NCBI GenBank assembly: GCA_021030905.1
Contig: JAGFMI010000030.1
Location: 62,001 to 126,000, forward strand
Reading direction: 5' to 3'
From: Pyrenula massariospora
Taxonomy: Eukaryota; Ascomycota; Eurotiomycetes; Pyrenulales; Pyrenulaceae
Length of the DNA: 64,000 bases
Position 1 is the stretch's first letter; every line of letters starts with the position of its first letter. Under the pieces are notes generated by a model, which searched no databases, was not told the DNA's origin, and saw nothing but the letters and a program-made list of their open reading frames with translations. Of this stretch, positions 42,867 to 52,269 are shown piece after piece. A program made the translations under genes and the position numbers.

Positions 42867-45350
42867 ATGGAAGACCCGAAAACAAATATCAGCGCGATAT
42901 TTGCGCCAAACTTGCCAGATGGTCTGGCTCCCGATGTCCTCGGAGAGCTGGAGTCAATGTTGCGTCTACACTCCATCTCTCCCACGGAGCTGTTTTACAA
43001 ATGGGAATCTTACAACTTCAAAATGGGTCCGGACGAGACCAGGCTAGATCTCGATACCATTCGAATGTTCAAGAGAGATATCCAAGAGGCCACGGAGAGG
43101 GAGAGCCGGAGCAAAAATGCAACCAAGACCGCCGAGAAACGCACGCAGCCGACTCCTCGAAATGCGACGAATGGAAATGTCTTCGGAATGTAAGTCCTGA
43201 GACCTTTCACCATAGAAACCCTGGTGGACTCATTAACATCAGGTTGGATGAATTCGTACCGAACACGCCTCTACCACGAACAAGAAACCCAGTAAACGGA
43301 TCAGGTACGAAACGAAAAGGCACCTTTGACACACCTGCCATCGCAAAGATAAGCCGTTCAGAGGCAAATGGAAGCCCTGCGAGTTTTAAAACTCCTCATA
43401 AGTCAGCCAATAGCTCAACAGGAGCCCCCCAGTAGGTTGAATACGTCGAATGACTAGTTTCCAAGCTAAACGTATCTCAGGGGGATACCATTCTCTGAGC
43501 GTCTTAATGCTGGCCAGGTTTTAGAAACCCTCAACGACCATTTACCTGCTGCGGAAGCGCCAATCGTGCCGTTTGCTGAGCCCCGAATCAGAATTGTTGC
43601 CAACACGGACCTGAAGAAGTTCTCGTATCGACCGATGGCGATGCGGCAATCTGAATCATCAGAGGTGCTTGATGAACGTATCGATGAGTACATGTCCATG
43701 GTTCAAAAGGCGCACAAGCTTGAAGACTCAGCATTCGGAAACCCAGCAGCACAGAGCGCTAGTGAGATTGTGGCCGTGGGCCGCATCGCCTGCGATACTC
43801 CAGACAGTAAACTAAGTACCGCTTCGCTTATGTTGGAAATCTCGCGACGAATGGGTGCCGGTATTCGTGTGCCCCTGAAGGTCACTTCTCTACCAGCTTA
43901 CCATCTCTTCCCCGGCCAAACAATCGCCGTCAAAGGTACCAATGCCGCCGGTGACCATTTTGCCGTCTCGGAGATTCTCGATGTACCATTACTGCCCTCT
44001 GCCACTTCGAAACCGGAAGTTATAGTGGGTATCAATACTAGGCTCGATGTTGATGAGGATGGTTCCATCTCGCAACCTCTCAATTACCTCATAGCATCAG
44101 GCCCCTATACCGCGGATGACAACCTTAACTTTGAACCCCTGAAAGCAATTTGCCAAAAAGCAGAGGAACTTTCAACAGACACTCTAATACTCACAGGCCC
44201 ATTTCTGGACACTGAACACCCTCTGCTCTCTTCTGGTGATTTCGATCTCCCCGAGATGAAATCGGTTGACCCGTCATCCGCCACGATGGCCACCCTCTTC
44301 CGCCTCTGGATATCTCGCCCGCTCCAAGCTCTTGCCTCCGCCGTTCCGAGCATAACCATCCTCCTTATCCCATCTGTACGAGATGTCCTCAACCGGCATG
44401 TCTCCTGGCCACAGGACCTGCTCAAACCCAGACAAGAACTTGGCCTCCCCAAACAAGCCCGTCTAGTCAGTAATCCAATCACTTTGTCACTGAATGAGAC
44501 CATCCTCGGCATATCGGCGCAAGATACCCTCTATGAATTGCGGCAAGAAGAGTTGGTCTGCGGGAAGACTCCGGATCTGCTAGCAAGACTACCGAGGTAT
44601 ATGATCGAGCAGAGACACTTTCTCCCACTCTTTCCGCCGAGCAGTCGAGAAAGGCTGCCGAAACCGGGTGGAGAAGATGGGCGTTTAGCAACTGGTGCTT
44701 CGTTGGATCTTGGTTACATGAAGCTTGGCGAGTTCGTCAGTGTTCGACCAGATGTCTTGATCACGCCCAGCGCTTTGCCACCATTTGTAAAGGTACGTTA
44801 TTGAACGCTCCCTCATTCCCGCAGCTTTATCATAGAAAACTGTGTTTTTTAGTCTTGATATTCTGCATTTGTTCTGGTAGCAAATACATACGACCATAGG
44901 GTGTGGAGAACAGTGCTTCCCGTTCGCTCAGCCGTACTTAAGCCACACGCCGGCAGGTTAGTAGTTGGGTGGGTGACCACCAGCGAATACCTGCTGTTGT
45001 ATGTTTTGCTTTTCGATATTGTTTTTAATTCATGGAAGATTTGTACATAATTTCTTAGTTCGATACGAACCTTGCAGTCTCAATTTTCTAGTTAAAGACC
45101 TGAAGGTTGTGCATTACTTTCCGTCGTGTTCCCCGCAAGTATTTTATCGTTGCAGTCTCACTAATGAGGTGCACAGGTCGTCGAGTCAGTCCTTGTGATC
45201 AATCCGGGGACGCTGTCAAAACGAAGAGCTGCAGGAACATTCGCTCAGATTGCTCTACAGCCCAGAACTCTAATGGAAGAGGAAAAGACAAAATCGAGCG
45301 TTGGACACAAAGTATTTGAGAGGGCACGAGTGGACATCATAAGGATCTGA
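42867..45350 (+). CDS. pol12: DNA polymerase alpha subunit B (Pol12)
   Basis: The regulatory B subunit of DNA polymerase alpha-primase, tethering it at replication origins. Exons 42867-43189, 43243-43431, 43481-44792 and 45177-45350 encode 665 aa. The N-terminal helical domain reads LPPDV-like LAPDVLGELESMLRLHSISPTELFYKWESY. A disordered linker contains LDEFVPNTPLPR. The OB fold and inactive calcineurin-like phosphoesterase domain follow: MLEISRRMGAG, LILTGPFLDTEHPLL, ITILLIPSVRDVLNRH and PQDLL. The last exon supplies VVESVLVINPGTLSKRRAAGTFAQI, essential and conserved, but it is separated by a 384-nt intron, six to eight times the local norm. That intron contains a 5S rRNA gene. A simple frame reading ends the protein falsely at VKVRY. 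Confidence 0.94.
44886..45004 (+). rRNA. 5S ribosomal RNA gene nested in the last pol12 intron
   Basis: The 119-nt segment starts ACATACGACCATAGGGTGTG and contains TCAGCCGTACTTAAGCCACA, TTAGTAGTTGGGTGGGTGAC and CACCAGCGAATACCTGCTGT, ending in TTGTATGT followed by TTTT. The 5' ACATAC and 3' GTATGT ends pair to close helix I. The internal A box, intermediate element and C box region for TFIIIA/TFIIIC are in place and a T-run provides the Pol III terminator. 5S genes are dispersed singly in many filamentous ascomycetes. A few positions differ from the ascomycete consensus as I recall it (CAGTGCTTCCCGTTCG and CGGCAGG), so a divergent type or early pseudogene is possible. Confidence 0.93.
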
Positions 45351-45799
45351 AGTATCTATTAGCAGCGACAGGAATGCCTTTCTTTAATCAGCCCAAAGGA
45401 ACGATGTGAGACAAGACGCTTTGGCTGGAATTGGGTCCATGTGGTAAAACACCGAGCTGAGAAGTTTGCTGGCATTTCTGCACCTTCCTGCTGGGCACGA
45501 ATGCACCTCAGGAGTACTTTTGATTGATATGAACCCCCTCTGACTCCTGCCTATTGCTGCCGTTTCCGGTCTTAGTTCAGCCTTTTGCCATGACACGTGA
45601 TGATCACGGCCGAAGATTTGACCACTGCGTGGGTTCAGGCCTTTCTTTGCAGACCGGGAATCAAGCAGTCCCAATAATGGAGCGTGGCCACAAGTCTGCT
45701 CATATTCTTGACCTGGAACGCAAGCAATTTCATGTCCCAGGCGGACGCGCAGCTGAAAGTCCAAGTGTGCTCAAGGCTAGCCAGATGATGGTGCCTCGT
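45351..45799. other. intergenic (convergent)
   Basis: The 449 bp lie between the stop codons of pol12 and the unidentified minus-strand gene. Nothing is recognised. Confidence 0.4.
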
Positions 45800-46660
45800 T
45801 CACCTCAACAAAACCGCTTTCCTCCTCACTCCCTCCCTAGCTCCCATCTTCCTTCCATTGCCGCCTCGCTTATGCCCTCCATCTCTAGCCAAAGCTTCCA
45901 TCCCCAAATCTCTCCACCTCTCTGTCATTGAAGCCCCCTGCTGTTGCTCCCCGCCTCCGCCTCCGCCTCCTCCTTGCCCTCCAGGATTCATCTGAGTGTG
46001 CAGCTGCATGGCTCGTACGATCCCCCACGCGGCATGTCCCTGTGGCACGACATCATCCTCATCCTCCGGGTTGAGAGGCTGCAGGTGATCAGGTAGGTAG
46101 ATGTCGTCGAATGGGAGGTAGTGACCAGGAAGAGTCGTGCTGGTAGGATCGCCGTTAGATGTGGATTGAGAATGTGAGTTTGGGGCTTTAGAGTTAGGAT
46201 TCGTGGAGGAAGTCGTTGCGGTTATGGTCGAGGGAGGTCGGCAGAAGTCTTCAAAAAGATCGGCGTGATGAGAGAAGTGGAGGTGGAGGTAGGTAGCAGA
46301 AGAGTCCTTGGACTACACGCGAATATTAGCGGAATTGGCAAATTGCGTAGCCAGAGCAGAAGCCTGATGATGTACTTCTGTAAACGTCCCTGGCCTACTC
46401 GGTACAGGACGAGCAAGGCGGGTTGGAAAGACATTTGACATCAGATGTGAGGTGTTTCTTACCATGACGAAATGATCGCAAGGGATCTGGACGTCGGTGG
46501 CACAAGAGCACGTACCTTGGGTACTGTGCTGGACTTCGCTTTGCCCGCATCAATCAACACGCTCCCAAACATCGCTTAGCGCGATATCTCCGTCTGCCTT
46601 GGCATCGCACAAATCCCACACTTCGATCAATTCAACAACTACCCCTACGATCAACATCAT
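45800..46660 (-). CDS. unidentified protein; 5' exon model carries an in-frame TGA
   Basis: I do not recognise this gene. The last exon, 46312-45800, is well supported: it opens SKDSSATYLHLHFSHHADLF, has a Ser/Thr/Asn linker, a conserved-looking LPGHYLPFDDIYLPDHL segment, acidic NPEDEDDVVPQGHAAWGIVRAMQL, a Gly-run and a basic tail. It joins in phase to IPCDHFVM ending at 46463 across a 150-nt intron. Upstream the same frame reads HSTQGTCSCATDVQ, preceded at 46660-46553 by MMLIVGVVVELIEVWDLCD and DIALSDVWERVD. One TGA (46552-46550) separates these two parts. Either a roughly 30-nt intron removes it, the 5' exon differs, or the gene is damaged. It shares a 140-bp divergent promoter with rps29. 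Confidence 0.45.
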
Positions 46661-46800
46661 AGTCGACCAGCGTCTTCAAGGTATGCGCCCTACATATGCG
46701 ATCATTCTTCGAGACGGATCCTCGATGCTGACGGCATTATTGCAGCAACCTGTCAACCACCCCCAAGACTTCACCTTGTTAGCGACTGTCTACCTCCAAC
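46661..46800. promoter_or_regulatory. short divergent promoter upstream of rps29
   Basis: Only 140 bp separate the proposed ATG of the minus-strand gene from the rps29 ATG. Ribosomal protein promoters are strong, so co-regulation is plausible, but no motif is assigned. Confidence 0.35.
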
Positions 46801-47325
46801 ATGTCTCACGAATCCGTTTGGTACTCAAGACCGCGTCAATTTGGCAAGGGAAGCCGCGCCTGGTATGTAACATGATTCTTCCTTCACAGCTGCAAGTCTT
46901 TGGAAACAGAAAAGACCGTGGAGCGATCTTTGATATTGCACATGGCAGAGTTCTAGCGTAGCGGCTACTCGAGATCAGAGTGCAAGGAAGCTATCTTGGG
47001 GACTTGAGGCGCGGCATTTTCTTGAGGAATGAAGCAAGAAATAACCATTCACAATCCTGGCTTGTACTGTGTTCAATGTTTGTGCTCCATGTTAACAAAA
47101 AATTTTAGCCGCGTTTGCACTCACAAGGCCGGTCTTATCCGCAAATATGGGCTCAACATCTGCCGTCAATGCTTCCGAGAAAAGAGTCAGGATATCGGTT
47201 TCATCAAAGTATGTGCCCCTTTGCAATTGCCTCAAATAGCTTGATTTTAGCTAGAGATGCATTGGCGCGTTTTAAATTGGGATGAAAAGGGCGTGGAGCT
47301 GATACTTTTTCAATAGCACCGGTAA
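46801..47325 (+). CDS. rps29: cytosolic 40S ribosomal protein S29 (uS14)
   Basis: A zinc-binding protein of the small-subunit head. Exons 46801-46862, 47109-47208 and 47317-47325 encode exactly 56 aa, the canonical length. The first exon gives [20 protein letters not shown]. The split Cys codon joins it to [20 protein letters not shown] and [14 protein letters not shown]. The final 9-nt exon supplies His-Arg-stop, the conserved ending. The zinc ligands are the two C-x-x-C pairs, CRVC and CRQC. Introns are 246 and 108 nt, longer than elsewhere in the window as often for ribosomal protein genes. I searched the 246-nt intron by eye for a C/D snoRNA and saw no clear C box. Confidence 0.95.
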
Positions 47326-47868
47326 ATGAATATCAGCAATCGGCGATGCAAGAAGTAGAAGACAGCAGGTTAGAAGAATTTATTGGCAGTCATGGTGGCC
47401 CTGCTAGGCGCGATCATGGTCGTAATTGTTGCGGCGCGTCAATTGATAAGTGATCCTCGAAATCAGGGGCGGGTCTTGACCCAGAGAAGCAGCAGGGGAA
47501 ATCCAAAATCTTAGCAGCATTCGTCCTATCTTCGATCTGGTTGTCGTTTCCATGTAGACATGGTCCTGCCTCGATGACTTCAGCCAGCTGCTTTGTTACT
47601 ACCCTCTCTCATGTCGTCGTACGTCCCTCCGACCATGTTTACTATTCTCACTCCCCATTACCCTTTCGCCTCCCGATGCTAGCGAGTTCATTTACTCTTC
47701 AATGTTATTCTCATAGCACTACATGATGAGCCTTTGTACGGGACAACGCTTCTGCCTAATCTCTGCCAGTCGCGTCCATCTCAACGTGGGCGGCTTCAAA
47801 GGATGGTATCTTGCCATTTCAAATAGCAGCCTTCAAAGAATTTCACTGAATCATATTCCTGCGCTGTT
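47326..47868. other. intergenic (convergent)
   Basis: The 543 bp lie between stop codons of rps29 and mhr1. Open frames on the plus strand here mirror the GC-skewed mhr1 tail and are not genes. Confidence 0.45.
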
Positions 47869-49647
47869 CTACACGACATTAACCGACTTCCTTCTCGATG
47901 ATCCGGGTAGCAACTCTCTTGCTCTATCCAACCATCCACTCCCTGCCCAGTCCCTAAATCTCCGATCCCTTGCCTTCTCCAACCACGACTTGGGCTTCTC
48001 CTCCCGTCCCACTCCATCACTTCCAGTCCTCTCTCCATCAGGACCTTCCCCACTGCCATCTTCTTCAGCCCTCATCCCATCGGTTGCCTCTCTCTTCCTT
48101 TGCTGCAAACCCTCCAGCTTCTTCAATTCGCCTCTCTCCTCTCCAAATACATGTGCGTTTCTGCCCCAGAATTTCCCGCTCGTGAGCTGACCGTGCACCG
48201 TTGACCCGGGCCATGTCCCAACCCACCTCGCATCTTGAACGTCGGACCAGAGGACTTTGACCACGCCATCTGCGAGCGCAGGACGCGTCAAGATGGGAGT
48301 ATTCTCCGCAGGGGATTCGGTCGGGACATATGAAACAATGAGCCCTTCATGGGCATGAAAGGGTGTCAAGTCAAACTGGTATTCAGGCGTCGGGGCAAGT
48401 CTTTTAAGATTTTCAAGAAGCGCACCCCGACGTAGCTGAAGAAGTCGGTCTAGGACGTGGTAACGGTAGGCGGGCTCGGTGCGGATGCGGTGATCGGTCG
48501 CTTGAATAGTGTCGGGAGATATCGCAGATTCAGTTTCGGCGTCAGGGCTGAGAGTATGAAGGTATGCGTCGGCTAGGGCCGTGGAATCTTCGGCGTTTTC
48601 CGGCGATATTGGTTCGCCAGTGGCAGCAGCGATGAGTGCTGACCTAACGGCCATGTAATTCTCGACAATATACACGAGTTCAGAATTGTATTTTTGGCGA
48701 GCATCGGCGATGTCTGGTAGATTGTTTCTTCTCAATTTCACGCCTCCATGCAGAGCATTCCTGAAGTAATCTCTGCGCAGCTTCTCCAGTCCCTTTGCCA
48801 ATTTTTTCAACTCTACAATCCTCGCCAATGCCCGGCTCTGAGCTGTCGTGCCAAGTTTTTCGAAGTTGGAAACCCTTTTCTCTATTGCTATTCGCTCCTG
48901 CTCCTCCTTTCCAGGCATATTTTTTTGCAGGTCTATAACAAAAGCAACATCTGCGACGCTGGTGGCTTTCTGATCCATTAGAACCCTGGCCCTCCATCTC
49001 TTTGGCATAATCTGTCCTGTCCGTGGCCGCTTACTTTCGTCATTTGGGTTGTAGCCAATGCCTTTGTGGCTGTGCTTGAACATGTAGTCCGAGAACTCTT
49101 CAGTATTCGTAATGCGGGACTCCTCCGGCAATATTTGATGCAGAACCGAGAGCTCGCGAAGCTGCGCGTATGCAAGCCGGCCAAGTCGGGGCGAAGAAAA
49201 ATGGACACTAAAGTACGGTCGCCACAGGTCTCGACGTAGTGCAGCGGGCCTGGTCTTTTTGCCGTGGTAAAGCAGTTGGTGGGAGATTTTGGCGTTCTAT
49301 TTTCCGATACGCGCTGTCAGTACCGCTCAACAAGCGCATTAAGAGCATAGCGGGCGAGTGTACACATTACGTACGTCCATTGACCTTGTTAGGCTATACA
49401 CAACCTGGTTTGTCCTTATGTGGCAGTACGCATAAATTTTCTCTCCAAAGCCTGGGTCTTCCAGCGCCCGCTGTATCTGCTGGCTATTGACCTTTTGCAA
49501 GTGTCTCGCAGCTTTCGAGTCTAGATTTCGCCATTTTCCCTGAGCCCAAACTCGACCTTTCGGAACCGCGCCTGGCGGTCGAGGCTTTGAATTATAGGGA
49601 TGCGGAACGCCTTTGGGGAGAGGCGGAGGGCGGGAGCCCAACGGCAT
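47869..49647 (-). CDS. mhr1: Mhr1/mL67 mitochondrial ribosomal and DNA-recombination protein
   Basis: In yeast Mhr1 is both a large-subunit mitoribosomal protein (mL67) and a factor in mtDNA homologous pairing. Minus-strand exons 49647-49375 and 49296-47869 encode 566 aa. The N-terminal Pro/Lys-rich segment leads to KIYAYCHIRTNQVVYSLTRSMD, joined to NAKISHQLLYHGKKT, then RPAALRRDLWRPYFSV, the family core. Downstream come IMPKRWRARVLMDQKATSVADVAFVID and a long helical region with YRYHVLDRLLQLRRGALLENL. A VLWSDVQDARWVGTWP block follows, typical of the filamentous-fungal extended form; yeast Mhr1 is far shorter. The C-terminal 80 residues are low-complexity, charged and Gly/Arg-rich. Confidence 0.9.
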
Positions 49648-49811
49648 TTTGATGAATGGACAGAAGTATTGGCAACTTTGTCTATCTGCAGCTGGCCATA
49701 TTGAGAGACACAGTAGCGTTGTGTCATCTGTTTGAGCCCAAGCTCAAGCTACTGAAGCTCTAAAGACCGCGGTACGTCTCTGCTGCTGCACCGAAAAAAT
49801 CTGACCTCTAC

Positions 49812-50362
49812 ATGGCAACTGTTCCGAGAGTCCCGAGCAAGGTCAGTGCTTTGGGCTCACGCATCTATTAATTCGACAAGTTTAGAGCCTCATTAATTCC
49901 CAGATGGTTTTCACTTTATCCTTCATATTTACGGGCGACAGGCTACCTCCTTCGATTTGCCAACTTCAATACCAGTCAAGTAGTGCGAAACTCGTTATAC
50001 GCCGATCCTTCTCTGCACCACAATCAGCCTGTCCAGAAAGTCGCCATCACGGGGTATCAATGGCTCGTCAAAACCAAGACCCAGCCACACTATGATTAGC
50101 AGTTACAATTCCTTTGACGAGCGCTTTGTTTGAGGTCCAATCCGATTCGAGCCACCAGCGAACTCCATGCATCTTCTTCTCATAGCATGAGTTCGAAATA
50201 GATGGCGGTGTTAGTATGTATGGAATCCCCCAACAACGTCTCCTCGTCGAGTTTTTGGTAGAAGGCATCGAGTACCTAGAACTAGCGATTTGGATGTGGA
50301 TAACGAGCATTGCCGTATACGTCATTTTTCGACAATATCGAGACCGAGCTGTAAGATTCTAG
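49812..50362 (+). CDS. small single-TM protein, probably mitochondrial (unrecognised)
   Basis: I cannot name this product. The best model joins 49812-49841, 49881-50053 and 50215-50362 into 116 aa with matching splice phases. The N-terminus MATVPRVPSKFRASLIPRWF is basic and amphipathic like a mitochondrial presequence. A central segment reads RFANFNTSQVVRNSLY and VQKVAITG. The last exon gives MYGIPQQRLLVEFLVEGIEYLEL, a hydrophobic helix (AIWMWITSIAVYVIFRQY) and RDRAVRF. An alternative omits the second splice and ends at 50099 with GYQWLVKTKTQPHYD, 82 aa. Both readings are coherent, so isoforms or a wrong intron are possible. It diverges from mhr1 with 164 bp between starts, another mitochondrial-type pair. 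Confidence 0.45.
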
Positions 50363-50488
50363 AGATTGAAGAATTGGCGTAGATCAGCCAAACGTATGAG
50401 CTGCCAGGAGCGATGAAAGGACGCGGTGCCGCCGACTGGAAGGGGAAAGAACTCTTCTTTCTTCTCAGCCGTGTAACACAATAATGTT

Positions 50489-52269
50489 TCAACCGGCTTT
50501 ATTCTCTTCCATAGCAATCATCACAGACACGCTACTCGGGGGCAAGTTTCCTTGCTCTGTGATGATCATGTCAATGAACATTGCCGGAGTGACATCGAAC
50601 ATAATGTTGAGAAGCTGAAGTTTGGGGACGTCCTTCCAGGCCTGGAGCGTCCCCGGTTTAGCCGTCGAAATATCCTCAGGATCTTCAGCCTTCCCTTTAA
50701 TCTTGCTATTTGCGACAGCTTTCTTGACCGCTGACTCTGGTGTGCTTGATTCGGTCAAGATGCGGCTAAGGATTCTGTGATCGTCTCCCTCCACGAGCAA
50801 ATCTGGGTCGGAAATCTCGTTTCCAACGATTGAATCGAGCGGCGTTCTTGACGTGAACTTTACCGTTTCACACAGCACAACGACAGGTCGCTGTTCTCCG
50901 CCATTGCTTCGCTTTGCCATCATAGCTACAAGAGCAGTACCGACCCTAGAGTAGAGGCAACCATTGCTTGTCATAGCATGAGCGCCTAAGAAGACCTTTG
51001 TAACGGATTTGACTTGGTGTGAAAATGTTGTGGTCAGAGCATACCGGGTTGGGATACCTGCAGCAGAGATAGAACGAGCGAGGTTTCTACCTTCGAAGAT
51101 TGGTCGACTGTCCACGACCAGGACCTGGAATTTCTTGCCGTTTCGATGCGCTTCAAGGAGTGTCTTCTCAACTATACTACTCTTCCCATAGGTCATGATT
51201 ACATCTCCATCCTGGATCTTAGAGCACCCGTCCCGGGCAATGACAGTATCAGCTACTGTGATTCTTTCTCGGATGAAGCTATCAATACGCTGCAGTAGGT
51301 CAAATTTTGCGATAGATTCTGGCAAGGACGGATCGATCCGAGAAATGACAAGTTTCAGATGTCGAATTGCGTTTCCCTGAGAGGTCGACAGGGGTCGAGA
51401 ATGTTTTGTTAGATGTGCCACCTGAGCATTCAATACTGTTGTGAGGTGTCGAGACAGAGCATGCCCAGGAGGCGTAGTATATGATCCGATCACCTGGGCA
51501 TTTTGATCAGCGGCAATGAGCTATTGAAGCTAGAGGGGTAGATAGCAGTGGGTGATCATGAGCCTATGATAGCCACTGATCGTCCAACACTTACTTTCTT
51601 AAAAGCGAGCAGCATGCCCACACATCTCGCATTACTACCGCAAAGCACGAAATTCTTGATCTGTAGTCCTAAGCTTAGTACGGCCGGATGAACATCCCTT
51701 GAGGTGTCTAAAAAGGAGATAGACTGCGCGCTATTGTAGAGATGGCTGAAGATAGTGACCTGCTTTTCTTCTCTCACTTTCTCCTTCATTGCCCTATCTT
51801 GTTGCGCCAGCTTCTCTCCGGCAGTCTTGCTCCGACTTGTAGCTTCTGCGAGCCTGACAGGTATGTTCGTTGCAGGTTCAGTGAATCTCGCCTGAGATCT
51901 CCCCGAGCTATCACCTGATTTCTCACTTACAGCCTCTTTAGGTATATTTCTGGCCTGTCTCTCTCCAAGGTTGCGTTCTTGAGCAGATTTTTTTTCTGCG
52001 GCTCTTCTCGCGGCTTTCTCAGCTTTGGCTCGTTTTTTTAATTCAGCTCCAGAGAGCTTCTGTTCCGCGGAGGCATCCGAGGGAGCTTGCGCTGTGAAAG
52101 AGCTTTTTGAAGCCGGAGATTGAGGATCTACCGATTTCTCTTTCTGTTTTTTGGGTTTGAGCTGTTTAAGAACTCCATTCGGTGTCTGTGGGGTTTGAGC
52201 TTGAGGTTGGGAGGAGGATGGTTCCGCAGGGCGTGAGGAAGGGTCTTGTGGAAATTGTGGTGTCGACAT
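50489..52269 (-). CDS. gcd2: eIF2B delta subunit (Gcd2)
   Basis: A regulatory subunit of the guanine-nucleotide exchange factor for eIF2, the target of eIF2-alpha phosphorylation in general amino-acid control. Minus-strand exons 52269-51595 and 51493-50489 encode 559 aa. A Lys/Ala/Gln-rich N-terminus with a long charged helix (ELKKRAKAEKAARRAAEKK) precedes FSHLYNSAQSISFLD. The core has VIGSYTTPPGHALSRHL at the join, then ILTYGKSS-like VIMTYGKSSIVEKTL and VLVVDSRPIFEGR. GIPTRYAL, KVFLGAHAMTSNG and VVVLCETVKFTSR follow, and LQLLNIMFDVTPAMFIDMIITE lies near the end, all in family order. The ATG at 52269 is the first in frame with the conserved part and without stops. Confidence 0.95.

Noticed and set aside
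46863-47108. Intronic snoRNA in rps29
   Set aside because: The intron is long enough, but I could not find a convincing C box with a paired D box or an H/ACA hairpin layout.
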